The position numbers and the translations under genes were made by a program. This document shows positions 1 through 8,188 of a stretch of 64,000 nt of DNA, piece by piece. The notes under the pieces were generated by a model. That model searched no databases, was not told where the DNA came from, and worked only from the letters and a program-made list of their open reading frames with translations. Source of the stretch: CALJTV01 sp036821185 (GTDB lineage Bacteria > Chloroflexota > Dehalococcoidia > GIF9 > UBA5629); NCBI GenBank assembly GCA_036821185.1, contig DAISKD010000001.1, positions 434,001 through 498,000 on the forward strand, written 5' to 3'. Every line of letters starts with the position of its first letter. Positions within the stretch are counted from its first letter, which is position 1.

Positions 1-234
1 CAACTGGCCGCAGAGACTGGGATATCGATCCTTTATGAAGTGGAAAACAGTACTTACCGGCTCACCAGTGTCAGTGAGTCCATTGCACGGAGAGGCACTC
101 TAAAACCGGTGACAGAATACATTGCCGCACAGGGAAGGTTCAAAAACATCACCCAGGAACAGGTCTCCCAACTCCAAGCCTGGGTAAATGCAAGATGGCA
201 ATACCACCTTCAGCGAGCTGCAAGGGGACTCTAA
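1..234 (+). CDS. 2-oxoacid:ferredoxin oxidoreductase beta subunit, C-terminal fragment
   Basis: The reading frame is open from the first base, so only the last 77 residues are in the window. The remaining sequence (YEVENSTYRLT, then KPVTEYIAAQGRFKNIT and a final QAWVNARW) resembles the extreme C-terminus of the thiamine-diphosphate-binding beta subunit of pyruvate/2-oxoacid:ferredoxin oxidoreductases. That enzyme decarboxylates a 2-oxoacid to the acyl-CoA and reduces ferredoxin. No catalytic motif is visible in the fragment, so the substrate cannot be told and the family call rests on C-terminal resemblance only. It would fit the ferredoxin-linked Hdr/Mvh block later in the window. Confidence 0.6.
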   Translation, partial: QLAAETGISILYEVENSTYRLTSVSESIARRGTLKPVTEYIAAQGRFKNITQEQVSQLQAWVNARWQYHLQRAARGL

Positions 235-280
235 AGCCCGCATAACCTGTGTGCTGTAGCAGCCAAAGCAGCACAGGGGG

Positions 281-286
281 TATAAT
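281..286 (+). promoter_or_regulatory. -10 box for lysA
   Basis: A perfect TATAAT lies nine bases before the lysA ATG, with no good -35 hexamer and no Shine-Dalgarno sequence between box and start. Transcription from it would begin within a few bases of the ATG, giving a near-leaderless message. Just upstream an imperfect inverted repeat (CTGTGTGCTG with CAGCACAG, about 248-276) may end transcription of the preceding gene. Confidence 0.5.
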
Positions 287-295
287 AGTGTTTGC

Positions 296-1621
296 ATGCG
301 CCGGGAAACACTACCCAAGCTGTCCTTGTTCCCGATAACTAAAAAGGTCAACCGCCGTGGGCATCTCTGTATTGGCGGTTGCGACTGTGTTGAGTTGGCC
401 CAAGAATTTGGAACGCCGCTCTATATCTTCGATGAAGACACGATAAGGGCCAAATGTGACGAATTCTGCAAAGAATTCACCAGCCGTTACGTAGACACAC
501 TGGTAATATATGCATCCAAAGCGTTCCTGAACCCAGCTTTGGCGAAGATCATCAAAGAAGAAGGCTTAGGACTTGATGTAGTATCTGGAGGCGAGCTGGC
601 AGTAGCACAATCGGTAGGATTCCCCAGAGACAAGATCTATTTTCATGGCAACAATAAGACTCCAGCAGAGTTAATGCAAGCCCTCGGTGACGGCATCGGG
701 TGTATCGTTGTGGATAATTTCGACGAGATCGAGCTGCTCGAAACTCTCGCGCGCAAAAGCAGCATTAAACAAAAGGTCATGCTTCGCCTCACCCCCGACG
801 TAGACCCGCATACACATCAGTACACCACTACAGGTGTGCTTGATAGCAAGTTTGGTTTTCCGTTGGCGACTGGACAGGCAGAAGCAGCAGTAAAAAGAGT
901 TTATTCCACCTCAAACCTCACCCTCGAGGGATTCCATTTTCACCTTGGCTCACCAATCGTAGAAACTTCCCCATACCAGATAGCTATGGAAATTGTATTG
1001 AGTTTCGCTAGCAAGATGAGCAAAAAATATGGGGTTCAACTCCACCAGTTTAGTCCTGGTGGTGGCTTCGCAGTCCGATACACAGTAGACGCCCGAGTAC
1101 CAACGACAGCCGAATATGCCGAGGCAATAACTTCAAAACTTAACAAGCTTATATCAGAACTTGGCTTACCTCGCCCGAAGTTAATCGTGGAACCAGGGCG
1201 AGCTATCATAGCCCAAGCAGGAGTTGCCCTCTATAGAGTCGGCTCAATTAAAGAGGTCCCCGGGGTACGAAATTACGTCTGTGTTGATGGCGGCATCGGA
1301 GACAACATCCGCCCTGCCCTCTACGGCGCAAGATATGAAGCCCTGGTAGCAAACAATGTATGGCAAACTGAGTCTGTCAACGTTACCATCGCCGGTAGAT
1401 ACTGCGAATCGGGCGACATTTTGATTAGAGATCTGGCATTGCCTCCCATCAACACCGGTGATTTAATCGCAATACCTGTCAGCGGTGCCTACTCAATCCC
1501 CATGTCAAGCAACTACAACTTGGTACCGAGACCAGCAATAGTCTTGGTCAAAGGGGGTAAAGCCCGCCTTATTCGCAGGCGCGAAGATTACCAACATCTG
1601 ATGAGCCTGGATGTGATCTAG
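296..1621 (+). CDS. lysA: Diaminopimelate decarboxylase
   Basis: A 441-residue, full-length fold-type III PLP enzyme that decarboxylates meso-diaminopimelate to L-lysine in the cytoplasm, the last step of lysine synthesis. The PLP lysine sits in the YASKAF motif near residue 68. Phosphate- and substrate-binding motifs follow in family order: HFHLGSP, GGGFAVRY, EPGRAIIA and CESGDIL. The ATG start directly follows a TATAAT box without a Shine-Dalgarno, so translation may be near-leaderless. It is followed 16 bases later by holB on the same strand. The family also contains ornithine/arginine decarboxylases, but the motif set fits LysA well. Confidence 0.93.
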   Translation: MRRETLPKLSLFPITKKVNRRGHLCIGGCDCVELAQEFGTPLYIFDEDTIRAKCDEFCKEFTSRYVDTLVIYASKAFLNPALAKIIKEEGLGLDVVSGGELAVAQSVGFPRDKIYFHGNNKTPAELMQALGDGIGCIVVDNFDEIELLETLARKSSIKQKVMLRLTPDVDPHTHQYTTTGVLDSKFGFPLATGQAEAAVKRVYSTSNLTLEGFHFHLGSPIVETSPYQIAMEIVLSFASKMSKKYGVQLHQFSPGGGFAVRYTVDARVPTTAEYAEAITSKLNKLISELGLPRPKLIVEPGRAIIAQAGVALYRVGSIKEVPGVRNYVCVDGGIGDNIRPALYGARYEALVANNVWQTESVNVTIAGRYCESGDILIRDLALPPINTGDLIAIPVSGAYSIPMSSNYNLVPRPAIVLVKGGKARLIRRREDYQHLMSLDVI

Positions 1622-1637
1622 CAGCCGAGATAGAAAA

Positions 1638-2678
1638 ATGTGGCAGACTATTGGCCAACAAAAGGCTTTAGCTTTACTTGAACACAGCATCAAGAACAAC
1701 GAACTGGCACACGCCTACCTTTTGATCGGTCCCCCTCACATCGGCAAGATGACCCTCGCCATCGATTTTGCCCAGGCGGTAAACTGTGAAGGTAGTCAAC
1801 CACCCTGCAAAGAATGCCAGGCATGTAAAAAGATCGCTGCCGGCAAATATGCTGATGTAATAGTCATCGAAGGTACAGAGTCTGGCTCGACTCAAGCCGA
1901 GACGGGTCTGGAAATTGGCATAGACGAGATTAAAGCGCTTCAACACAGTGCCAACTTGCCGCCATACGAAGGCAAGTTCAAAATATTCATTATCAATGGG
2001 GCCGAGAGCCTCTCGCACGAGGCCGCTAACTGTTTGCTTAAGACTTTGGAGGAACCTCCACCATATGTCATTATCATCCTGCTCACCTCTAACGAGTCAC
2101 TGGTGTTGCCCACCATAATCTCCCGTTGTCAGCGACTGGAACTGAAACCGGTAGCCAATGAAGAGATCAGTAAGATACTTACCACTTTGTACGGTCTTGA
2201 TAGCCAGAAAGCAAAGCTACTTGCTGGTCTTGCACAAGGAAGTCCCGGCTGGGCAATAAATGCCATGGTAGACGCCAACGTACTAGCACAGAGGACACAG
2301 TTCATAGAGGAAATGTTCTCCTTGCTTGAAGCCACTTGGGGCGAACGGTTGACATATGCCGCCAAGCTAGGGACCAGCAGGGCGTCAGCTCAAGAGGCGT
2401 TAAAAAACTGGTTGTCCTGCTGGCGTGATATAATGTTGATCAAAACTGGCTGTAAAGAGGCAGTAATTAATCTAGACTATTTAGAAACACTGGAAAGGCT
2501 ATCACAAGAGCTGACTGTTGCAGAAGTCAGGAATTTCATCCAAAGCGTGAGTAGATCACTCATCTACACCACTACCACCGCCAATTTGAGACTGATTATG
2601 GAAGTCGCTTTGCTTAATATGCCTAGAGCAAGAAAACGGGGTGAAATGTCCCGGTCTACTATCTCCTCCAAAAGGTAA
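1638..2678 (+). CDS. holB: DNA polymerase III delta' subunit (clamp loader)
   Basis: A 346-residue AAA+ clamp-loader subunit that, with DnaX and delta, opens and loads the beta sliding clamp. A P-loop-like GPPHIGKMT lies near residue 33, a zinc-binding cysteine cluster (CxxCxxC in PPCKECQACKK) near residues 56-65, and the SRC sensor motif in IISRCQRLEL near residue 160. The P-loop ends in MT rather than a clean KT/KS context, and delta' subunits are often poor ATPases. It lies between lysA and ricT; the holB-ricT pair (holB-yaaT) is also common in Firmicutes. Confidence 0.9.
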   Translation: MWQTIGQQKALALLEHSIKNNELAHAYLLIGPPHIGKMTLAIDFAQAVNCEGSQPPCKECQACKKIAAGKYADVIVIEGTESGSTQAETGLEIGIDEIKALQHSANLPPYEGKFKIFIINGAESLSHEAANCLLKTLEEPPPYVIIILLTSNESLVLPTIISRCQRLELKPVANEEISKILTTLYGLDSQKAKLLAGLAQGSPGWAINAMVDANVLAQRTQFIEEMFSLLEATWGERLTYAAKLGTSRASAQEALKNWLSCWRDIMLIKTGCKEAVINLDYLETLERLSQELTVAEVRNFIQSVSRSLIYTTTTANLRLIMEVALLNMPRARKRGEMSRSTISSKR

Positions 2679-2681
2679 GTA

Positions 2682-3491
2682 ATGCCAGAAATAGTTGGTA
2701 TCCGGTTCTTCCAAGCTGGAAAAATATACTACTTCGACTCCTCAGCAGTGTCTGTAGAAAAAGGAGACTACGTCCTCGTCGAGACGGTTTACGGAAAAGA
2801 AGTCGGTAAAGTGGTCATCCCACCCAAGCAAGCGGTCCTGAACGAAATTTCAGAACCATTGCGACCGGTCATCCGCAAAGCAAATGAGCAAGACTTGGAA
2901 AAGATGAGACGAAACCAGCGGCTGGCTAGAGCAGCCCTAGAAAAATGCCGCGAGTTAGCCAAAAACCTACAGATTCTGATCAAGCCAGTTTCAGCTCACT
3001 ATGATTTTGATAGGACAAGGCTGACCGTTTTCTTTACCGCCGAGAAAAGGGTCGACTTCCGTGAGCTTGTCCGAGAACTCAGCCATACGGTAAGAACTAA
3101 GGTTGAACTCAGGCAAATTGGAGCCCGAGATGAGGCTAAACTCCTCGGTGGTCTCGGTAGATGTGGTTTATCGCTCTGTTGCGCCACTTTCTTAAGCGAG
3201 CTCGCCCCCGTATCTATCAGGATGGCAAAAGAGCAAAACATAGCACTGAACCCAATGAAAACTTCGGGGATATGTGGCCGACTCCTGTGCTGCCTAGGCT
3301 ACGAGTACGAACAATATCGAAGCATGAAAGAAAAATTACCGCCCATAGGTCAAAAAGTTTCCACTCCGTTGGGAGAGGCGACAGTAACCGCTTGCGATCC
3401 CTTAAAGGAGACCGTTCAGCTAGAACTAGAAGGTGGCGGAATAACTGAACTACCGCTGAGCCAGATAACTTGGCGCAAGAACTCTAGATAG
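2682..3491 (+). CDS. ricT: PSP1-domain protein RicT/YaaT
   Basis: A 269-residue PSP1-family protein that starts three bases after the holB stop, with an AGGT Shine-Dalgarno inside the end of holB. The family signature is the cysteine-rich pair GRCGLSLCC and GICGRLLCCLGYEYEQYR around residues 160-205. In Bacillus the homologue is part of a Y-complex that stimulates RNase Y-dependent mRNA maturation and binds Fe-S clusters. That role is carried over from the family and is not visible here. The gene ends 8 bases inside the convergent HNH gene. Confidence 0.85.
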   Translation: MPEIVGIRFFQAGKIYYFDSSAVSVEKGDYVLVETVYGKEVGKVVIPPKQAVLNEISEPLRPVIRKANEQDLEKMRRNQRLARAALEKCRELAKNLQILIKPVSAHYDFDRTRLTVFFTAEKRVDFRELVRELSHTVRTKVELRQIGARDEAKLLGGLGRCGLSLCCATFLSELAPVSIRMAKEQNIALNPMKTSGICGRLLCCLGYEYEQYRSMKEKLPPIGQKVSTPLGEATVTACDPLKETVQLELEGGGITELPLSQITWRKNSR

Positions 3492-4008
3492 CAGGATAGA
3501 CCTCCTGCCGTGGTAAATATTTCCGCCACTCGACGTGGGTGCATAAGTGATGATACGGCACATAGAAACCGTTGTGACGAGGAGGCTTTGGCTCGCGCAA
3601 AAGTGGCATCCCAGCTTCTAGCGGTGTCCGCCCGGCTTTGCGGCGGTTACAGGGTATACATGCTGCGACTACATTCTCCCAACTATGCTCACCCCCACGC
3701 CGCCTTGGAATAACATGATCTAATGTAAGTTCCTTTGCCCTTCGCCCGCAATACTGACACGTGTATCCATCTCGACTGAAAACCTCCAGTTTGGTCAGCC
3801 TCCGCGGGCGCTGATTATGCCTGACAAGATAGACAAGGCGGATCACTGAAGGAATATCAAACGCTGCTCCCACAGAATGGAGACTGCCCCTCCCATTTTC
3901 CAGAACCTCAGCCTTCCCTTGGAACAACAGAATCAAGGCCCTTCTTACCCTGCAAATGTTCAGGGGCTCATAATTCTGATTAAGTACCAGAACTGGCGAG
4001 TCTACCAC
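3484..4008 (-). CDS. HNH endonuclease family protein
   Basis: A 174-residue protein with a GTG start. The N-terminal part (VLVLNQNYEPLNICRVRRA) is typical of the stand-alone bacterial HNH proteins of the 5-methylcytosine-restriction-like group. The HNH core comes after residue 80: CQYCG, LDHVIPRRRGG, ENVVAACIPCNRRK, so both zinc-binding CxxC pairs and the catalytic His are present. It is the last gene of the leftward rplI-dnaB-dnaD-loader run, 60 bases after the loader gene. Its biological role is unknown; such genes are widespread, conserved and usually not part of restriction systems. Confidence 0.85.
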   Translation of the reverse strand: MVDSPVLVLNQNYEPLNICRVRRALILLFQGKAEVLENGRGSLHSVGAAFDIPSVIRLVYLVRHNQRPRRLTKLEVFSRDGYTCQYCGRRAKELTLDHVIPRRRGGEHSWENVVAACIPCNRRKAGRTPLEAGMPLLREPKPPRHNGFYVPYHHLCTHVEWRKYLPRQEVYPAI

Positions 4009-4068
4009 AGCTCTGTTCCAAAGGGTTTACGTTATTTTAGCAGGAAAACCCTATACTCACAACCGCGG

Positions 4069-5499
4069 TCAGGACATGTGGCTGCGCCGTGGATACCTTT
4101 GCCGCTGTCCACGTTGCTCGATCCGGCGACTCCTTGTGTCGCCTCGATAATCAGGAGCATCGATATTAAGCACCAAACCAATAGCCGGATCCACCATGCG
4201 AGAACTAATACGACTCTCGATCTCATCCAGCGAAAGGCAGGTGGTAATCACCGTGGCTAACCTTGCGTTATAACGATAGTTGATCAGCTGGTAGAGCTTC
4301 TCTTGAGCCCAAGGGGTAGCTGATTGCTCCCCAAAATCGTCCAAGATCAGAGTCGGCGATTTTTTGACCATTTCAAACAGTTCATCATAGTGTACCCTAC
4401 TCTCAGGGCTGAAAGCCGAGCGCAAATGGTCAAGCAGCTCAGGGACTACAATGAAGAGGACCTGCTTGCCTTCAGCACGCAGATAATTCGCAATTGCTGC
4501 AGCAAGATGCGTTTTTCCACACCCGTTAACCCCCATCAGCACCAGCCAGCCTTCCGGACACTTGGCAAAATTGAGCGCACACCGATATGCCTGCTCCAAG
4601 CTCTGGCGTTCTTTGGGTTGCAGATACAGCGGTTTGTAGTCAAAGTTCTCAAAGGTCTTGTCCTTCAACATTTGGAGCTGTGACTCGCTGAATTCCTCCA
4701 GAATAGAAGGTAGATGTTCACGGACGACGCAGACACGGCAAAATTCCGGATCAAATAGACGCCCTTTTAATTCACTGTCGAAATGCCCTATAGGCACAGA
4801 TGTGGTGATCACCGTAGGCAGACGAACGTTGAATCTATAGTCCAGCAACTGCTCCAGCTTTCCCCGTGCCCATTGCGTTGCTCCGCTCACATTCAAATCA
4901 TCCAGCACCAGGAGAGGCGATTTCTTCACACGTTCAAAGAACTCGTCATGGGTGACCTCGCTATTGGGATTAAAAGTATATCGGAGATGATCCAGCAGGT
5001 CTGCGACTCCTATGTACAGTACCGGTCTACCACGGTTTATCAGGTCATTGGCAATGGCACAGGCAAGGTGTGTCTTGCCACACCCAGTAGGACCAACAAG
5101 AACCAGCCATCCCTCAGGATTGTTCGCAAAGTTAACAGCAGCCTCATAGGCCATCCTGAACTGGCGCTGTGCGTCCTTGTCGTCCACACGCCCTTCCGGC
5201 ACAAGATTCTCAAAAGTCAGCCGGACCAGAACACCGAGGTTGCTTTGCCTGCGCAACTGCTCAATTTTCTCCCCTGCCAACCCCTGACGAGTGCATCGAC
5301 AAGGCACTGCGCGACTGAAGTCAGGGCGTCCCGACATCGACAACGGGTGTACAAAGCCCGCGCCTTTGCACACCGGACAATCTTTGCTTGCTAAAGCGTC
5401 TTCTCCAGGGTCAGCGTTTAACCAGGTGTCCGTACTTACCTCTGACGTATTTTTCCCGGTCAACCCCTTTTTTAGAATATCTCCCAATCTTTCCATCAT
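4069..5499 (-). CDS. DnaC/DnaI-like helicase loader with two tandem AAA+ domains
   Basis: A 476-residue protein, about twice the core size of DnaC/DnaI loaders. An N-terminal zinc-knuckle-like region (CPVCKGAGF near residue 41, PCRC near 66) precedes two copies of the loader ATPase. Copy 1 has Walker A GPTGCGKTH near residue 136 and Walker B LLVLDDL near 196. Copy 2 has GVNGCGKTH near 323 and TLILDDF near 385. The copies share long identical stretches (LLDHLR, VKKSP), so they arose by internal duplication. Loaders place DnaB on DNA, and the gene lies directly downstream of dnaB and dnaD. Its start overlaps the dnaD end by 89 bases; a later start is possible but would remove the conserved-looking N-terminus. 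Confidence 0.85.
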   Translation of the reverse strand: MMERLGDILKKGLTGKNTSEVSTDTWLNADPGEDALASKDCPVCKGAGFVHPLSMSGRPDFSRAVPCRCTRQGLAGEKIEQLRRQSNLGVLVRLTFENLVPEGRVDDKDAQRQFRMAYEAAVNFANNPEGWLVLVGPTGCGKTHLACAIANDLINRGRPVLYIGVADLLDHLRYTFNPNSEVTHDEFFERVKKSPLLVLDDLNVSGATQWARGKLEQLLDYRFNVRLPTVITTSVPIGHFDSELKGRLFDPEFCRVCVVREHLPSILEEFSESQLQMLKDKTFENFDYKPLYLQPKERQSLEQAYRCALNFAKCPEGWLVLMGVNGCGKTHLAAAIANYLRAEGKQVLFIVVPELLDHLRSAFSPESRVHYDELFEMVKKSPTLILDDFGEQSATPWAQEKLYQLINYRYNARLATVITTCLSLDEIESRISSRMVDPAIGLVLNIDAPDYRGDTRSRRIEQRGQRQRYPRRSHMS

Positions 5500-6100
5500 C
5501 TTTACCTTCTATCGCCCATCGCTCCAGTATACGTGATATATACCTCCAACTTCGCTTATTCAAGGCTACGGCCTCTCGAAAGGCACTCTCAATCCACTCC
5601 CAGGGATAAAGCTTTTCAGCTTCACGAAGCTCGTCAGCAATCATAGGTGTAAGCAAGCCTATGTTCTGCTCATAAAGAGTGAAAATGTTTGACAGCTCGG
5701 CTTTCCCGCCTTTCTCAGCTTGGCCAACAAGCGCATGCACCTCAGGCACTCTCCCCTGCTTAATCTTCTCTATTTCCCTCCTGCCGGAAGCATCGTTGAC
5801 AACATACACCTCCTCCGTTTTGCCCTCTATCTCAACTTCAAGCGATAGCAACACTTTACGTTCTACTGCCCTTGCCAACGCCTGCCTGAGCCCGTCTTCC
5901 GGTAGCCAGCCTCTAGAAACCAGCTCAGTAAAGGAAACAAAGCGGTTGTTGCCCCGACGACTTACCAACCAGAAAACATATAAAATAGCCTTGAGCTCGG
6001 CAACATCGCCTATCTGAGGTAAGACCGAAGCAAAAAACAAATTGGGTATGGGTGTAACTTCTGCCCGGGCAGGAAAACCCAAAAACTCGTGCTCTACCAT
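5411..6100 (-). CDS. DnaD-domain replication initiation protein
   Basis: A 229-residue protein with a winged-helix-like N-terminal half and a C-terminal DnaD-like helical region. In that region YPWEWIESAFREAVALNKRSWRYI contains the aromatic W-I-x-A-x-x-E-A pattern typical of the domain (about residues 165-200). DnaD proteins remodel origin DNA and recruit the helicase-loader complex in Firmicutes. Here the gene sits between dnaB and the DnaC-like loader, which supports a primosome role. The start has a good Shine-Dalgarno (GATGGGGA) and lies 20 bases after the dnaB stop. Phage-related DnaD proteins also exist, but no phage gene is nearby. Confidence 0.82.
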   Translation of the reverse strand: MVEHEFLGFPARAEVTPIPNLFFASVLPQIGDVAELKAILYVFWLVSRRGNNRFVSFTELVSRGWLPEDGLRQALARAVERKVLLSLEVEIEGKTEEVYVVNDASGRREIEKIKQGRVPEVHALVGQAEKGGKAELSNIFTLYEQNIGLLTPMIADELREAEKLYPWEWIESAFREAVALNKRSWRYISRILERWAIEGKDDGKIGRYSKKGVDREKYVRGKYGHLVKR

Positions 6101-6120
6101 TTCCCCATCAGAACCATCTT

Positions 6121-7488
6121 TTAGGTCGCACTTAGCTCGACCCCTAGGTCTTCAAACTTCGCGGTCCTGGCAACAAAATGCAATTTAACCTCACCTACAG
6201 GTCCGTTCCGATGCTTGGCTATGATGATGGCAGCGATGCCCTTCGGGTAAGGCTCTATCTCTATATCGTGGCTCCGCTTCCACTCTTCCTCTGTGTAATA
6301 GAAGTCGTCCCGATAGATAAAAAGAACCACATCAGCGTCCTGCTCAATGCTACCACTTTCTCTAAGGTCCGCAAGCTGAGGTCTGTGAGATGCCCTCCAC
6401 TCAACCGCCCTGCTAAGCTGTGAAATAGCTAAAACCGGCGCATTTATCTCACGCGCCAGAGCCTTGAGCGAGCGAGTTATCTCGCTGACCTCCTGGACTC
6501 GACTCTCACTCCTTGTGTCCGCTTGCATTAACTGTAGGTAATCGACGATTATTAGGTCAATACCACGCTCAAAATGAAGCCTTCGCGCCTTACTTCTCAT
6601 TTCCACTACCCGCAATTGAGGAGAATCATCGATATAAATTGGTGCCTCTGAGAGTATCCCGCTGGCCTCCATAATCCGCCGTTCTTCCTCCTCTGTGTAG
6701 ATCGCCAAACGAACTTTTTTGGAATCCACATCGGCTTCGCTTGCCAGCAGCCTCTGAACAACTGCCTGACGGGACATCTCGAGACTAAACAGTGCCACGC
6801 AGGCTTTCTGATTAATAGCCGCATTCCTTGCAATGTTGAGTGCCAGACTTGTCTTTCCTAAACTGGGTCGAGCGGCCAGCACGATCAAGTCCGAGCGCTG
6901 CAACCCCCCTAACCACTCGTCCAAAGCAGTGAAGTTGGTAAAAATACACTCTACTTTGCCCTCGACGGTCGTCCTCGGGCCCGCCTCTTCAAAATACTGC
7001 TCCAGAACCTGGCGGATAGGCACGAAGTCCTGCCGGGCTCGCTGCTGCCTCACTCTGAAAAGAATGTCCTCCGCCTTGCTCAAGGCCACATCCGCATCTA
7101 TATCGACTTCATACCCAATGGCTTCAATCTGACTTCCGGCACTTATCAGTCTGCGCATCAACGCCAATCTGGACACTATCTGTGCATAGTATTCAACGTG
7201 CAGGGAAGTCGGCACAATTGATACCAAATAGCTCAAGTAGGCTGCACCACCCACCATCTCCAGCTTCCCCTTCCGCGCCAGCTCATGGGCCACAGTTATC
7301 TGGTTTATAGCCTCATTACGCTGATAAATATTGAAGCAAGCTTCGTATACCCACTGATTCTCAGCAACGAAGAAGTCTTCCGGCTTTAGAAATGTGGCAA
7401 CTTTGAATATTGCATCCCCATCTATAAGTAGCGAGCCAAGGACTGCTTTTTCAGCATCTGGGTCGTTGGGTGGTAGTCTTTCACTCAC
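6121..7488 (-). CDS. dnaB: Replicative DNA helicase DnaB
   Basis: A 455-residue, full-length hexameric 5'-3' replicative helicase. The N-terminal primase-interaction domain starts with PPNDPDAEKAVLGSLL. The RecA-like domain has Walker A ARPSLGKTS near residue 205, Walker B/H2 IIVDYLQLM near 315, and the SQLSRAVEWR and DLRESGSIEQDADVV motifs. No intein is present. The start is a GTG lying 8 bases inside the upstream rplI gene with a GAGGGG Shine-Dalgarno, so translation is probably coupled to L9. Confidence 0.95.
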   Translation of the reverse strand: MSERLPPNDPDAEKAVLGSLLIDGDAIFKVATFLKPEDFFVAENQWVYEACFNIYQRNEAINQITVAHELARKGKLEMVGGAAYLSYLVSIVPTSLHVEYYAQIVSRLALMRRLISAGSQIEAIGYEVDIDADVALSKAEDILFRVRQQRARQDFVPIRQVLEQYFEEAGPRTTVEGKVECIFTNFTALDEWLGGLQRSDLIVLAARPSLGKTSLALNIARNAAINQKACVALFSLEMSRQAVVQRLLASEADVDSKKVRLAIYTEEEERRIMEASGILSEAPIYIDDSPQLRVVEMRSKARRLHFERGIDLIIVDYLQLMQADTRSESRVQEVSEITRSLKALAREINAPVLAISQLSRAVEWRASHRPQLADLRESGSIEQDADVVLFIYRDDFYYTEEEWKRSHDIEIEPYPKGIAAIIIAKHRNGPVGEVKLHFVARTAKFEDLGVELSAT

Positions 7489-7939
7489 CGCGAGAAGTCC
7501 CCTCTTCTACAATAACCCTGACTTTAGCATCAATCCCTCTGGCGAGGTTGATCAACACTTCGTAACTCCCCACCTTATGCAGTGGTTCGTCCAGCCTGAC
7601 AGTCCTCTTATCAATCTGAACACCTGCTAACTGTGACAGCTTTTCAGCTATATCAGCACCGGTAACCGCACCGTGGAGCCGCCCTTTAGCCCCTACCCTG
7701 GCCTTAAATCTTAATTCTTTGTCCTGCAACATCTCAGCTATCCTTCGCAATTCCACCTCCTCCCGAGCCTGCCGCTGTGCCCTGTCTTCCTTCTGCGCTT
7801 CAATAGCCTTAATAGCCTGAGGGGTTGCCGGCACTGCTATACCATAAGGGATAAGATAATTCCGGGCATAACCATCTGCCACCTCCCTTATTTCCCCCTT
7901 CTTTGCTTTGCTAGAGTCCTTGAGGTAAACAACCTTCAT
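7481..7939 (-). CDS. rplI: 50S ribosomal protein L9
   Basis: 152 residues, normal length. The N-terminal RNA-binding lobe has MKVVYLKDSSKAKKGEIREV and NYLIPYGIA, followed by the long connecting helix and the C-terminal lobe with GAVTGADIAEKL. A GGAG Shine-Dalgarno lies seven bases before the ATG. It is the first gene of the leftward replication operon and overlaps dnaB. The rplI-dnaB pairing is common in bacteria, but here rpsR and ssb are not beside it. Confidence 0.95.
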   Translation of the reverse strand: MKVVYLKDSSKAKKGEIREVADGYARNYLIPYGIAVPATPQAIKAIEAQKEDRAQRQAREEVELRRIAEMLQDKELRFKARVGAKGRLHGAVTGADIAEKLSQLAGVQIDKRTVRLDEPLHKVGSYEVLINLARGIDAKVRVIVEEGTSRGE

Positions 7940-8188
7940 TTCATAACTCCTGCGTTCGGTTTCAAGTCGAGAATAACATCAGTGGACCATATCGCCGCTA
8001 CCAAAAACACCCTCCATACCGATTGAGGCCTGAGACTAAAGTTCTTACAGCACTCCTTTTCCCACTCAGCATCATCGACTCTATTTTAAAATTTTTGCAC
8101 CCTGATTTCTATCCCCGCATATGCCACAATCGAAACTCGCACCAGCAAATTCCTATTACTCCAATGAAATTTACCGCTAGTGTCAAAG

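Noticed and set aside
4783..5394. Long plus-strand frame opposite the helicase loader
   Set aside because: It is a shadow of a well-supported gene on the other strand, has no recognisable domain and no ribosome site.
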